From assembly GCA_949316235.1 (NCBI GenBank), contig OX438747.1:4216501-4280500 (forward strand): DNA of 64,000 bases, written 5' to 3'. Of this stretch, positions 24,501-39,500 are shown piece after piece. Numbering within the stretch: the stretch's first letter is position 1; every line of letters starts with the position of its first letter. The position numbers and the translations under genes are program-made. The notes under the pieces were generated by a model. That model was given only the letters and a program-made list of their open reading frames with translations, did not search any database and was not told the DNA's origin. The stretch comes from Oegoconia quadripuncta (taxonomy: Eukaryota; Arthropoda; Insecta; Lepidoptera; Autostichidae).

Positions 24501-27500
24501 TTGGATTTTAAACGATTCTCCATTTACTCTTATTTTGTTTTTCTCGATATATTGGCAATAAAAATGTATATTTACAATCCAGAGTGTCCAAAAAGTGTGC
24601 ATATCAGTTGAAAGAATTGCAATTTGTATGTTAATACTAAACAACACAATCCATGGAAAGGAAACAATGATTGCGAGTAAAAGCCATCCCAAGATTAAAC
24701 GGTGTAGAGAAATAGTTCTGACTCTGATATAACTACACTATTTTAACCGTAATTATCTTTGAATTGTGATTTTTTAATACACTTTTAACAATATAGAGTA
24801 CGTGTACGTACAAATACGGTACATGTTGAAGTTCAAGCTTCCTGAGAGATTTAGGGCGTCCGCTGCGTTGAGCGGGACACGCGCGTGTGTTACAGTAGCG
24901 GACGACCAATTATGAGTCTTCTGCACACAATGTTACGAGTCAATAAGCATTTTACGCCGGCATCTGTCGCGGACGGCGAGTGTAAATTACTTGCAACCTT
25001 ATGCTCTGTCTTATAAGGCGCTTAATCGATCGTCCGCCCATGAGCCACGCGCGCGTGTCCATAGCTCTACACAGCAGGCGTCCTTAGCGTTATCTGAGAC
25101 GTGTATTTTACTAATTTTGTAAATATTTTTGCTAAGTTAGTCATGCCACTAACGTCGCTAATAAATGTGAATGATTATATAAAGTCTGGCATAGAAAACA
25201 CATATTTGTTGAAATCGTAGTACACATACTTATGTAGATGTTCATTAGGTATATTGAAAAGAAAGATTCTTAGGTCAGGGAACGTATTTCTGTACACCCT
25301 ATAGAAGCATTAGGTCCTTAGAACTATCACACACCATACGAATTAGTGACTGAGTGTTAAACAGGTTAAATTTGACCAACCCTAAATGTAAACGTTTTAG
25401 GCACAACTCCAAACACATTATTTGCTAGAAATAACAATAAAAACTGTTATTAAACGGCACCTATGGAAAACGATAATATTTTGTTGGTGTTTACTTTGTA
25501 TTTATCTACAATGGAACAGTCGCTACTACAATATTATGTACTGTACATGCAAGTACATGCTCTATGGTACGGTTGGAACGAAGTTCAATGAAATAACAGT
25601 CGAAGCAAAGTGGAAACGCATTCGCTGTATCACGAGTTGCTAACCAATGAGTGACGGGTTGAGCATTAACGAGCTCCGATTGGTTAATCACGTGATAATA
25701 TAGTGACGCATTTGTTGCGTTTCCAAAAGTTTCGACAGCAGGGTATGACGACTACAGTGATGAGAATGGTACAAAGAAAGATTTACATGTACAAAACAAT
25801 GGCAAACTAAAAACCACACTCATGCATATACATGAAGAAAAATGACACGACACTGATGGATGAGACAATTACGATGAGAATATACATACAATGGCTTATT
25901 AATCACATCCAACCCGACATTGTAATACGTACCGCTTTACTTTACATTACATGAAATGCATTGGAATATTAAAACTTTCAAAATTGTGAGCGTTATTTGG
26001 TAAACCAATCACAAGCGCTGATTTTTTTTTCTTTACATAGGTAAGTAATGGCAACACCCCAAAAGCAAATGTCGGATTCGTATTCATAAAGAATTTCGAT
26101 TGAAATAATTTCAAATGAGGTTTAAAACATCGAGTGAGGGACGGTACATACATATATACATACATAATAAAAGTTATTAATTGTATATTTCATTGGACAC
26201 ACAACATACAATTGGATACACGAACACATATAAATGCAAGTGAGTGTGGTTGTACAGGGTAAAACAAAAAATAAATCACTGTAGCGGACGAACAAAAATG
26301 TCAAATAATTAGCAATTAACAAATGCTACGCCACACAACAACATGAGAGAGCAAAGAGAGAATAGCGACAAAAAAAGAGATGCTATCAACATCACCCATC
26401 GATCGTGGATCTCTCCACACTCGCAAAGTTGAATCAATGACGTAGCATGACGTCATTGTCACCATAGATGTATAAACCATATGATGGCATAGACGATCCG
26501 CATAAAATAAAATCAAACAGCGTACTCAGCTTCAATATTAATTTAACATGAAGCCATGTGATATTACATCAACATTGTTTTATAGGCACCTCAGTACATC
26601 TGGTCGGCAGATTCCAGAGGCATGAAATTCAATACTACACTTCAACTTTGTCATGCACAGATTGATTATAGAAATACACATTAATTAATTAAATAATTAC
26701 AATACCAAGTTTAAATATTAATATGCACACGTAATACTTTTTCAAACGTCGAGCGACCAGACGCCATTTTTAAATGACTTGAAATGAAAAATAAAAAGCA
26801 AAAATATGTTTGGGTTAGTAAATGTGCAAAGGAAGCTGTAAAATTATCATCAAAACGAATAAAAACACAAAGTCTCCTGTCCATGAATGTGTTGTGTTAG
26901 TTATTGTGGGTAAATATATCAGATGCTGAACGTGTGTATACGTCACAAAGCCAAATATATTTTTACTCGGTGAACACTAACGGATCGTGTCAAAGCAAAT
27001 ACTCGTACGAAGCATTTTTGTTTCACTCAGTGCGAATACTTTTAGTGCAGATAATCATGGGTGATAATAATATCAAATGGTGGACAAACTTGAAGATGAA
27101 GTCACCATATTATTCTTATTCTATAAAAGCCAGCATCTTTAACGATTATGGAACCTTTAATTCGCAGAACTGTTTTTGGTTTGTAAAAGGGTATAAAACC
27201 CACACGAAAAATAGATATTCAAAATTACCCATAGACAAGAAGATTTCTCACATAAATACCCAGACAGATAAGTATCAATGTTTCATTCTCTGGCATTTCT
27301 GAAAACAGTTTTTAAATTTCCTTTTTTTATTAAAAAAAAAAGCTAAGTGCGAGTCGGAATCGCGCAATAAGGATTCCGTACCACCGTACAATGTAAACAT
27401 TTCTATAGTAAATAAAAATAATGAGAAAAAAAATTTAAATGGCAGAATAAAGCGTCTGATAAATAATTAGACGCAGGCTTCACGATAATTGATTCAGTTT

Positions 27501-30500
27501 CACTTTTTTAATTAACGGGTATTTATTTACTATTTATTATGGTTTATTATTTGTCATTGAACTAGACTAAATTTAAAACTTGTATGTACTACCATTTTTA
27601 AGATAGAGCTGGATCAAAAAACGTAGAAAATATTTTTGAATTACTTTACTGATTTACTATTTGTAAACACTTAAAGGCCATAATTAACACGTACTCAGTG
27701 AAAATTTCAATTGGCTACCTATACGGCCACTGTGACAGACAGACGAACGGACGACGTAGGCGTAGTAAAAGTCACGTTAGCACCCTTTGGATACGGAGCT
27801 TTAAAAACAGACTACCAAGTGCACAATCGATTTGTATATGTACCTAATTATTCCTTTTAATCGTATCATCATTTTAACTATGAATCTCAAAAGTGACGTA
27901 GCCATTGACTTACCATGCCTATGTACCCTCATGCAACTGGCGCTGATGTCGGTAGTGACGGTGAAGTATGGAAGCCACAGATCCTCAATGTGAACTTCGC
28001 CAAAGGTAGTGTTAATGGTCGTGTTGAACTGACGCCCGGAAAACATCGAAGTCGCCGGGTAGGTGAGATCAAGGAGTTGTTTGCCCCATTGGGTCATTTT
28101 CTGGATAAATAATGGGGCGTATTAGATAGACCGTACGGCCGATTCTTACAGTACTGTGACATATTATGCCATTGTGAAAACCTCGAGCTTAAACAATATC
28201 ATTACTGTAATCTTTCATGAAAATAACAAAATATGTACCCGTAGCAAGCGATAGATATGCGATACGGGCAGTATTATGATTGTGCTGATACGTTTGCTAC
28301 GAAGAGAAGACAACCCGATGGCGCTAGTATCGCCGGAACTACGCGGACACATAAGCGGAATTTTGCATCTACGCGTTGAAAATCGTTGACGTGGGCTCCA
28401 ACCGTCGCTCGAGACGCTCCGATACATAACTTAGTACATACAGAAGCATTTAATTATTAATACTGGCAGAATCTGTTAAATAGTGACTAACTTAGCTGTT
28501 GGTCAAGAAATTAGAGCTGGAAGGATTGTAGACCAGTCACACAGATTATAAGCTAGGGTCGAGTTGAATCGCGTGAGAGCCATGCAAGTACGTATACCCT
28601 TCACTTAGTAATTATTGTATTTTCTGGATAAGTGGTCTGTAATCAACTCCTCAAATGTTTGAGGTACTCATGTTCCATCAGTGACAGACCATCGCCCATT
28701 CTACTAATTCTACAGGGCACTTTTTACGCCATTACAAATATTATTGTTTTAAATAGACAATACCCATAGTGAGCATACTAACCCCTGACCATTCCCTGGC
28801 TTTCTGAGTAACTGTTGTTATGTTGCGCTCCATACACCAAAGGGCGCCCATAAACGCACCGATGCTCACCCCACCAACCATATCAATGGGGATGCCTGCT
28901 TCCTGCAAATTGAAACAAATAACCATTTCAAATATCAGTTATAACATAAATCTATGCCGCTCATTCCGCTTCTCGTGTACGCAAAAACATAGATATTCCT
29001 TATGTCTATTCCAAAAATAATGTATATTTTTTAAACACCTTGGTATTTATGCACAAACAACTCAAAATTCGAGTGTTCAGAGAAGTCTGGATCGTCCGTG
29101 CGCTTCCGTCCCTTGTCCGTGCGTTTTTTTGCATGATTATATATCCCACATAGGTAAATAGGTTCTTTGGCATCTTTAAATTGGGCATCTCGATGTATTT
29201 GTCTCTTATAGTGGTTCTGGTGATGTTAAATGAATGTTTTCTGTAAAATTTCAACTGTGGACACTGTTTGTCAAATAATAATTATTTTAACAATATGTTT
29301 CTTGTATTATGCTTTGACTATTTGCGTTCTTAAAATAAATAAATAAAAAGTAAAACATAGGTATTAATCATAATTGATTTAGTTATTACTCAAAGTTTGG
29401 TAATGCCAAAGGTTTATTTTGCGCTTTCAGACGTAACTTTCTTTTTATTTCCATTGGGAAATTTTCAAGGAATAGTGTTTCGAAACACATGTTTTATTGG
29501 ATAACTAATACAAAGTAAACGCATAGCGCATTGTTGACCATTGGTCGACATTTTCGATAACGGCACCGATAAAAAAAAATTCTCCTGCAAATTTTCATAA
29601 ATTATTCTACTATTCTAATTTTGCATGAAACAATATGTTCAATCATCCAACGTTACGAAATTCGTTAGCCTCAATCTTAATTTGAACTGGAAGCGGCGAC
29701 GCGAACTTTTTGTTCGCTGGGCGAAGCGAGCGGTTAAGGGTACGAAAAGGGTCTTTGTTCGCTGGGCGAAGCGAGCGGTTAAGGGTACGAAAAGGGTCAA
29801 TGTGTGTGTGTGGTATATAGAGTAGGTAGACCTGTATAGCGCGGATCATGCCGACATGCGCCGCCCCCCTCGCCCCGCCGCCGCCCAGCACGAGCCCCAC
29901 CGACGTGCCGGTGAGCCAGCGCGCCAGCCGGGAGAAGTCGGAGTGCACGCTCGCCTCGGACATCAGCACTTTGGTGTACAACTCGCTCTGGAAATCAACA
30001 ATCACCAATCATTCAACAACAAAGTCAAAAAAAGTAGGTAAACAGGGTACACTTGAAATAGTCAATTTTACATTTTTTTGCTACTGCTTGTTCAAAATCC
30101 AACTTTCCACTGAGAATAACAAATAAGAAACTCAAGGGGATGCTCTTTTAAAAACAGGTTTTTATATTTCATTATTAATAAATATCCCGGCATGGGAACG
30201 AGCTGGTTATGTCCAGGGATGTTTATCATCTAAAAGGTCTGATATTTCATAATTAGCTTTCTTATTAGGTTTCTGTTTTATAATATCTCTAAATTAAACA
30301 ACCTTGCACGTCTCCACTTGTCTCTAGGAGAAGGTATGGACAATAATGCACCTTAGGTCGCCCGTCACACGAGCAAAACGTCGACTAGTAAACTCAATAA
30401 GGGGGTCTGGTTGAAAACCAGCGCTGAGCAGCAGCCAGCCTCTGTCAGCATTATGCTGAACCAGATCCTTTTGTCACAAAAGTGGTATTGTCCTATGTGT

Positions 30501-33500
30501 ATTTACTAATGTTAAGTATATTGCGCAAATAATGTTGTGACAATAAACAATTTCTTTCTTTCATAATCCACCACGGAAGCACAGTGCTTATTGACCGATT
30601 AGTGTCAGACCACCAAACATCTTTTAACGTGTCTTTGGAAGCACGAAAACACTCGTATTAAAATGCCATTAGTGGTCACCTATCGAAAGATTGACCGCAC
30701 ACGACATTGCTTAAGTTCGTTAATAGAAAACGAATGCGACATATGCAATGGCGACACCTAGGCCACCTATACTGCCTAAGGAACATGCTCTTTTTTATTA
30801 TAACTAGGTTTAAAGAAATTTGTAATCTAACAAACCAAACAACATCAACGATTTCTAGACGTTTCCCGGTACGCCAACCCCTAGTTTATTCTTTCGTGTG
30901 GAACCTTAGCGCGCTGTTTAATCCTCATGTTCGATCTGTGAGTTATACAGACTGCTTAAGCTCGACTACTCAAAACGCTTAATTTGTAATATGCAGGTAT
31001 ATATTTACAAAAAAATATGTATTTGTGTAGTACACAATTGACATTCAACAAATGATATCATGTATCTTACGTTGAAATAAAATGCTTGAAGTTTGAGTTT
31101 GACACCAATCATAATATAAGCTTAGTTGCTTAGAACTGACGATGATATGTCTTTGGGTATTTATTATTATTACATAAAATATGATTTTTACGCTGTGGTT
31201 ATATAGTTACGCTTTGCTATATAATGGCGTACTCACAATGCGATACTGGCTCTTGCGCGTGAACATCCTATGCGGACAGCGCACGTGGTGATGTTGGCTG
31301 ACCCACGTGCGCATGTTCAACCAGTGGACAGTACCAGATGGGTTCGGACCGCCCTCACGATGTAGTAGAACCAGCTCCTTCTGAGTGCGGATTGCGAGTC
31401 GTTCAATCTCTTTCTCTATCTGAAATATAGTCCCGAATAATATTAAAATTGAGAATTACTATACAACATATGAGCCACAGGAAATCCACTGTTTCCAGAC
31501 TTCCCGCGATCTTTATTAGGTCACTGCCGGTAGGTGGTCTCCAGTCTCTACCCTAAAAATGTAACGCCTTAACGGCCATCAGTTCCACATAATGCCCTGC
31601 CCACTATTTCACTTCCAAATCCGCTGGGTTATGTGGGTGACATTCGTACTTTTTTTTTAATGCATAACGGGTTGGTAATTGACCTCAATCACACCTGATG
31701 TTAAGTGAAGATGAGGTCGAAGGTGGAAGCGTACTGACCCGGAAACCCCAACACATTTGGGGGGCTGGCTATCTTATCTCTGACAACTGGAACACAACAA
31801 TGCTATTAACATTGCTGCTTGACGGCAGATTTAGATAAGATGGTGGTAGCTAGCCAGGCGGACATTTAAAATACCCTAACACTAACCAAACAGAGTACTT
31901 AAACATGTACCCCGCTGGGGATCGAACCCGCGAACTCCGAATCGTAAACCCAATGTTGTTTACATTGAGCCACGGAGGCGGTTCTAAGGATTCCTTCATT
32001 CCTGATCCGATCTCGTAGTTAAAGTTTTAGAGCATCGTCGTCTCTAAAGTTCGTAGTGACATTGAAATTTATTATGAGACCCATACTAAAAGTCCACGTT
32101 TCAGTGCCATTGGTGTCGATTCGGATGTACATCAAAACTAAAACCAGTTTTGGAGTGGTGCCGTCGCATCGTACTGTTTCAGAGAGAAAGAGACAGTACT
32201 ATTTTAAAACTGGTATTAGTTTAGTTGGTGTACATCCGAATCGACACCATTAAGTTATCACTGGTAAGACACACATCTTTAAGCACTGAGGTATTCTGGA
32301 CAAGACGTTGCGGCGTTTTCCAAACGCTTCCCACCCGAGTTGGATTCGACGATGAACCTCTTTCTCGAGCATGGATTTATCTAATAGAATTACTTGTTAG
32401 ACGTTAGTTAGACGTATTCATATACGACTTCGAGAATGGAGTTCCCAACTGATATTAGTACTGATATTGCTATACATATAGTAAGGAATATAATTTACAT
32501 TCCCAAAAATCGTGCCAAATACGATGCATGGTTTTAATTTATTTTTTTTATATGAGAGGGCGGCAAACGAGCATGCGGGTCACCTGATGGAAAGCAAACA
32601 CCGCCGCCCATGGACACCCGCAACACCATAAGGGTCACAGATGCGTTGCCGGCCTTTGAGGATATCGTTCTAATCGTAATTGTAACAGAAATATTGAAAC
32701 GATTATTGAAAAAGTAAACTAAAAACGTTACACATATTATTCCAATTAACCCCTGAAAAGAACGCCTTAAATGGAAATTTGCCATTTTTCAAGTCCCTTT
32801 TCTCTATCAGCCACAGTTTCCTAAAATTATACGCATTATTGCAGTATATCAAAACTTGTACCTTGCCGATGCTGGGTTGCTTGTCCCCCAAAGCCACGAT
32901 GAGGATGCAGTCAGCCTGACGAATACATCGCTGGGTCCACTGGGTTAGGCTAGGATCACACTGGTATAACGCCACCTTTAAAATAATGTTCAAATCACAA
33001 CCATGTACAAAAATAATAAAAAACTAAAATTTACATTCGCCATTTTTTAAATTCCGCGAGTCGTGAAGTAAATCTTTCTAAGGTGCAATATGTGCCAGTA
33101 ACACAGATTTATTTTCCAATTTTGAACTATCGATTGTATAAGCACAGTAAAAATATTAATCACTAATATAAACCCACGGCATCGCCCGCGTGGATTTCAT
33201 TTACATGTGTAATTTTTAAAGTTTACCCCGCAGGAATTACTGGCTTTATCGGAATAAAAATATATTGTGTCCTATTCTAGGGCATGTTGTACATTTACAC
33301 AGAATATCATCCAAATCCGTTCATCAGTTACGCCGTGATTGAGCAACAAACGAGTGTCTCTCACTATAATCGGCTACGCGGGCCCAGTGCTGATTGGTGG
33401 ATTTAAGTCAGACTTGTCAAGCCGTTGTAGGCCAGCCAGCTGTAAAACTCATATTAAATGCCCATAGTGGTTATCCATCGAAACCCTGAGCGCCAGATAT

Positions 33501-36500
33501 TGTTCAACTTCTAGAAAAAAATATCAAATGACCTTATGTTTGTCTTCTTGCTGCGCCAGCCAAGAACTGAGTCGGTATTCGTTGTTCGGGTCCATAATTG
33601 TCAGGCCCAGGAGCTTCCTAATTACGTCAGACGTTAGACGCACGGTCGGCCCTGGTGGAACAATGGAAACAAGTTCAACAAATATACAAATAAACGTAAA
33701 TATCGCCAGATTTTTTTATGCGCAATGGGTTAGCGGTTGACCTCAATCACACTTGATGTTAAATGAATCGAACTCGCGAGCTCCGTTATATGTTGTTGAC
33801 GCGGAAGAACCACTGCACTAGTAGCGAGATAATATTTGTCCTGCTCATTCGCTTGGACGAAATATACAACTATCCCAGTTTCACTCCTACGTCGCGCGCG
33901 ACAAAGGATATCATGCAACGGGGGAAGTGTTTCTCTCTTCATCTCAGATTGTTTACACACTAACCGATAGCGCACAGAGAGTGGTACAGCTCATAAGTGA
34001 ACGCGGTGAGAGGTACGTCATCGCTGACCGGCACCACGGCGACCGTCGAGAAGTTGTGCTGCGAAGGTCTAGGTTCGATCGCGGCCGCACCGCCGAGACC
34101 CGCCGTTGGCTTCTGCCACGATCCTGTAAGGTATACAGGGTATGTCTTAACTATTCCAAGTCGCTCTTATCATCAAACTAAAGAACTTATTATCGAAGCA
34201 ACTATTTTAATAGTATAAAAATTCACACACTTTGAGAGGTATTTGGGTAGCGATAGTTAAGTTTTTGAGAGCTTTTTGAGTCTATACTGTTATGCTCATG
34301 ATTCCTCAGTCACTTTTTACGACACCCAGGGGAAGAGACAAGTTGGTAGTATTCTGCCCTGCCGGAAACCACACGACCAGCCTTATTAAAAAAACATAAC
34401 TAATTTAACGCTCTAGAGAGCGACTGCTCTCTGTCTGGTAGACGACATGCGAAAATCATCAACAATTGGGTAAATGTTCTGTTAATGCTTTGTCAAAAAA
34501 CAAAAGTTATTTTATTCTACCAAGTCGATTACTATTCTGTCTCTTGTCGATGACTTTTCCCCAAATTTCTTGCTGTAGATCGCCGGTAATATATTTCTTA
34601 TCATCATTGCATTAGACTATTGCCATGACTATTTAATATGTCGAAGGCATAATGAACCTAGGTTTGCACGTTTTGATTTGATTTGATTTGCTTTTACCCA
34701 AGATCCTGTGGCCCAGGAGGTTGATAAGCCTGGTCACCACGACTGGGAAGCGTAGTTTGATCGCGTTGAATAGCCCCTCCGGCAACTTGGCGAGCTCGGA
34801 ATCACGTACCGCCATCACTGTTGTGCTGCGACGGGTCTGGGTCACCATCTCCACCTGAGTAACAGTAGATATAGATCAATAAAAAACGACAAATGTAAAA
34901 TTTTTAAGGACAAAACGTGGCTAAGGGTAATACATCAGTCCTTCAATGAATTAAATTTAGTTTTATTTGCAAGAATAGGGCCATACAACGTTACTCTATA
35001 AATTTTAACATAGATAATGCATACATTGAATAGTAGAGTTAAAACTAATAAGTAAAGATGCAAACGGAAATAATTATATAAATGTAATAATGTAAATATG
35101 ATTGTGGATCCATTACCCACATACATTTATTTACATACACCCAATGACTGATACACATAAATATCTTTAAATTGATCCATTTTTAGTGCCATCCAGCCTA
35201 CCATTAGTACGCGAATTTCGCCATAGTGAGTGAACCTGTACGCACATTGCAAAAGCATTTACTTTTTAACGAACAACCACCGTGTGCATTTGTTTAGCAT
35301 TTTAAATTATTTGTCCCAAACTAATTTCAGTCATTGCGACTCCTTTTTGAAAGGATGTTCAGTGGAAGAACCACGAGTTCACGCAAAGGATTTTCGTTAT
35401 TGAATATTATCGGTAATGCTGCTGTCGCAATTCCATTGAATAGCATAGAGCGATAATTTACATTAACGACAGCAGTTTGTGTGATCTCATGTTAACATGT
35501 AGATATACTTACAATGCCTACTAGATCCCCCTTGCCGTATTCCCCCACCAGCTCCTTCTTCCCGTTAGGGTGAGTAATAACAGAGCGCAGCCGACCGCTG
35601 AGTACTATGAACGTGGACCCCGACTCCTCGTCCTGACGGTACACCGCCCGTCCTGACTCCAGGAAAACCTGAACAAAAGTTGCATTATGTTTATTAGAAC
35701 ATCACGGGATGTCAACATCTGAAAAAAAAAGAACACCTAAAGTAGACTTGTCATGTAAAATTAACAGATTCTTTGGAGATAGCAACAGTAGCAGTAGTGC
35801 GATCGCTAGCACATTGTTAAGTATATGAGGCGTCATGACTTTCTGTGGATGATATGATGATGAAGTAAGTACATGAGGTTGTCTGTCAAACATAATGTAC
35901 TTTGTGGCACAGTAAACCTTTGCAGCGCGGTATAATACAAAATAAGTTTTCTCATGAATCAATAATACTTTTAGTATGTTGTTGAACTTAGTAAATTCTG
36001 TAACTAAATAAAAAATTAACCAAAAACGTTTATTACTCGTATATCCCGAGAAAACTTAATTTGTTTTATTCAAGCCTGTAAAGGTTATTTGATTCAGACT
36101 GTACAGAAAGGATCAGTTCTTCGATTGTTCGGCAGAGTCTGTTGCTTGTTTCATTTGACAGCAACTATTATGTAATTTTCAGCGGTCACACTGTTTCTAC
36201 AAGTTACGTGACAAGCCTGCCGGTTTCCGCTTTCACCTAACTATAGCATACAGAGTAAAAATATTACATATACAGTTCAGCTTTTCTTGAAATCGATGCG
36301 GTATAACAATTCTTTGAACAACAGAATTTTAAGATAGCTTCCGAGGTTTAATGTAAACAACATAAGGTTCACAATACCTGTGTAACCTTACCATTACCGT
36401 GTAAAACTTATGTGGAGATAAAATGAATAAATATTGTACATAAATAAATAATAAATACGGAGGTCGCGGTGTTTAGACCTCGGATTGGTTGGTGATGGGA

Positions 36501-39500
36501 CTATTTTAAAGTCTACCTGGCTAGCTACCATCATCCGATATCTAAGTCTGCTGCCAAGTAGCTATGTTAATAGCATTGTTGCAACCACGTAGAAAACGAT
36601 TGGGCAAACCCAGAAATGAATACAGGACAAATCTTCTCATTTGTAATGGATTTCAATAGATGTACAGATATTTTGATATTCCTGTTTGCCACAGTGGCAC
36701 ACAAAATTTGTTGTGTTTATCTTTATGTTTTGTAGTTAGTTTTTTTTGTTTCAATGTTTTATATGTCAAGTTTCTTTTGTACATTTAGTGCGTGCCTACT
36801 GTGGCAAGTAAACTATTTTCTTTCTTTTTCTTTTGATTGCTTACCCAATCTAGCGCAAAGTCCACCTGTCGCACGAACGGTGAGAGTCGTCGCACGACAG
36901 TGCTCGCGATGTGCAACACGACAGACGGCCGTTCCCTCATTATTGAGTACACGGTGGTTTTGGACAGCAATCCGATCCGGGAGAAGTGCTTCGCTCGGAT
37001 CGAGAAGAAGCTGGGTTCGCCTGTGAGCACTGCTAGACCGCCTTCCACTTCGCCTGTAACATGAATTATATATTTACAACTAGCTTCGACTAGACTTCAT
37101 CCGCGGGGATCTCGAAATAAAAACTTACTTTATCACGGTCAAACATAGCTTTAGGAAAACAACTATCCATATGTTGTCAACATACCGAACATCCGCACTA
37201 AGCTCTTTGCTTCGTCATTTATAATGCGGACTGCTAAGGTATGGAACTCACTGCCCGCGTCGGTTTTTCCCGACACTTACAACCTTGGGATCTTCAAGTC
37301 TAGAGTGAATAGGCATTTACTGGGTGCGCGTGATCGGCTTCGGCTACATCGTCACTTTCCATCAGGTGAGATTGTGGCCAAACGCGAATCCAGTTTTTAA
37401 TAAAAAAAAAAAAAAAAAAAAAAAAACTATAGCGCTTCTTAAAATACCACAGGTGTCACTTAGCTTTTTCGTAAAACTAACGCTATCGAATAGCATTATT
37501 TCAATTATTCCGTTGTTTTTAGGAAGATTTATGAAAAATGCTGAAACACGTATTTATTTCAATTCAATTCAATTCAATTCAATTTATATTTCCATAGTCC
37601 ACAAAGTTCTTAGTTAGATATTGAGTTTCGTTTGAAATATTTCGACCTCACAAGTGGCAATTCCATAAATCCCTTCTTAGTGCGCCTCTAAATAACCTAA
37701 GGAATACACCTGTCAAATTATATCAACATCGATCCACACGTTTGAACTGTGCGTTGAACCCAGAGTCTAGTAGTCACGACATTGTCTTTTATTAATTAGT
37801 TAAGGCAAGATTTATCGATATGTGACCTACGGAGCCAAACGATGGACACTGAGAGGATGCGCTTACTCCATAAATTCAAAGTCATCCAGCAAGGTGAGAG
37901 ATAACACCAAGAATGGATGATTCGTCAGAGAACTTAAGTAGCTGACATATCACAGGAAACTTGTAAGCTGAAATGGCTGGCGAACCGATGGCCGTTGGGA
38001 AAAACGAGCACAGGAGTGGATTACGTCTCGGCAAACGTAATTTGGGGTATTAACATGTGTGGAGGAAAAGAGAAAATCTTCCACCGGACTGCTGGTATAG
38101 CGACCTCTTCCCGATAAGCAATGTCTTGAGAAAACTTCGTTAGCGCGTCATCCACGAGTGGCTAAAGGTCGCAAGAAGTCGCTGGACGCAGGGCGCATCC
38201 CATCGGTCGCTCTGGAAACCTTTTGAGGGTGGTTATGTCCAGCAGTGGACGTCCTGTAGCTGATACTACTAACCTGGGTAGGCAGTGAACATGTGAACTT
38301 CGCCCTCCCCCTCAGCCACCCGCTGCGACACCAACAAAGCGCCAGACAAAAGGTACACCAACGCGACATCCTGAAATACCAACACACAAATTACTAAATA
38401 ATACAATTAGTTTTATTCGATTGTAATTGTTACAAATCGTTTGCCGCCCTCCCATATAAAAAAAAAAAAAATAACGGCCAAAGGACTTGTTTCCAGAACA
38501 AGTATTAAAAAAGTAAAAGAACAAGTATCACATCGCTCTAATATCATAAATGTGAAAATTTGTGAACTCGGATTTTGTTTTACACAAAGGGTATTTTACA
38601 TTCCGAAATTTTAAACAAATCCCGCGAACGATAAACTGACTTCATGGGCGGAATGATCTATTTTGGAACTAGTGTTGTTACATTTAAATGCACACATTTT
38701 CTTCCCAATTGTTAATTTTCCATTAAGAAAAAATATTCATAATGGTGGCCATAAAAAATCATATTAAAAAACCCTGGGCATTCAAAATGATAAGACCGAA
38801 TTATATATCATATAGTGCATTTGTTATCGAAAATATTGGACGCATTTACTAGGATGCTGTATCAATGGATAGGTAGAAAAAAAAATTACTTTTTACCTAT
38901 CTTTTGGTGGAGTAGGTATTTAACTTCTATATGGAGCAACGGTTTTTTTTAAATTTCAGAGTTGTCTCCATAAAGAAAGTTTATTCGTGGGTAGAACACC
39001 CTGTAAAAGTGCTTTCAATTGCATCCTTAATACCCAGTATGAACTGATAAGTTTTACGTTATATAGTTATACGTTTATAAGTTACCCGTATTATCGGGTG
39101 TTCAATATTAAAAATATTAAAACATTAAACCATTGGAAATCGAACTTAACATGCATTATCATAATCAAACCCAAAATTAAATAATTGTTTACAGAAATCA
39201 CAAAAACTAAGGCCCGTATTTCAGAATGTTGCTCAGGCGCAGATCTGCGCTTGAGCATTGTTAGAAAGAGATGCAGCTATACAAGTTACGTACAGCTGTC
39301 CTTTTTAACTGTCCTCATTCTGAAATACGCGCCTAAAACTACAAAACTTACACTTAGAATGGAGCCAAATGTGTTCTTCACTTCGTTACTTATATAAATC
39401 AATTAATATTATATGAGACAGTGTCTGAAGTAATACTTGCAGAGATTCTAAGTTGAAAAAAACATCTAACAACAAAAATAAAATTTTGTTCTCGGTGAAA

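Noticed and set aside
26904..27302. 132-codon open frame in sws intron 22
   Set aside because: No ATG at its beginning, no domain, composition like the surrounding intron, and no splice partners.
29625..29825. Plus-strand frame with two identical 15-residue blocks
   Set aside because: Caused by the 45-bp duplication in an sws intron; no start context or homology.
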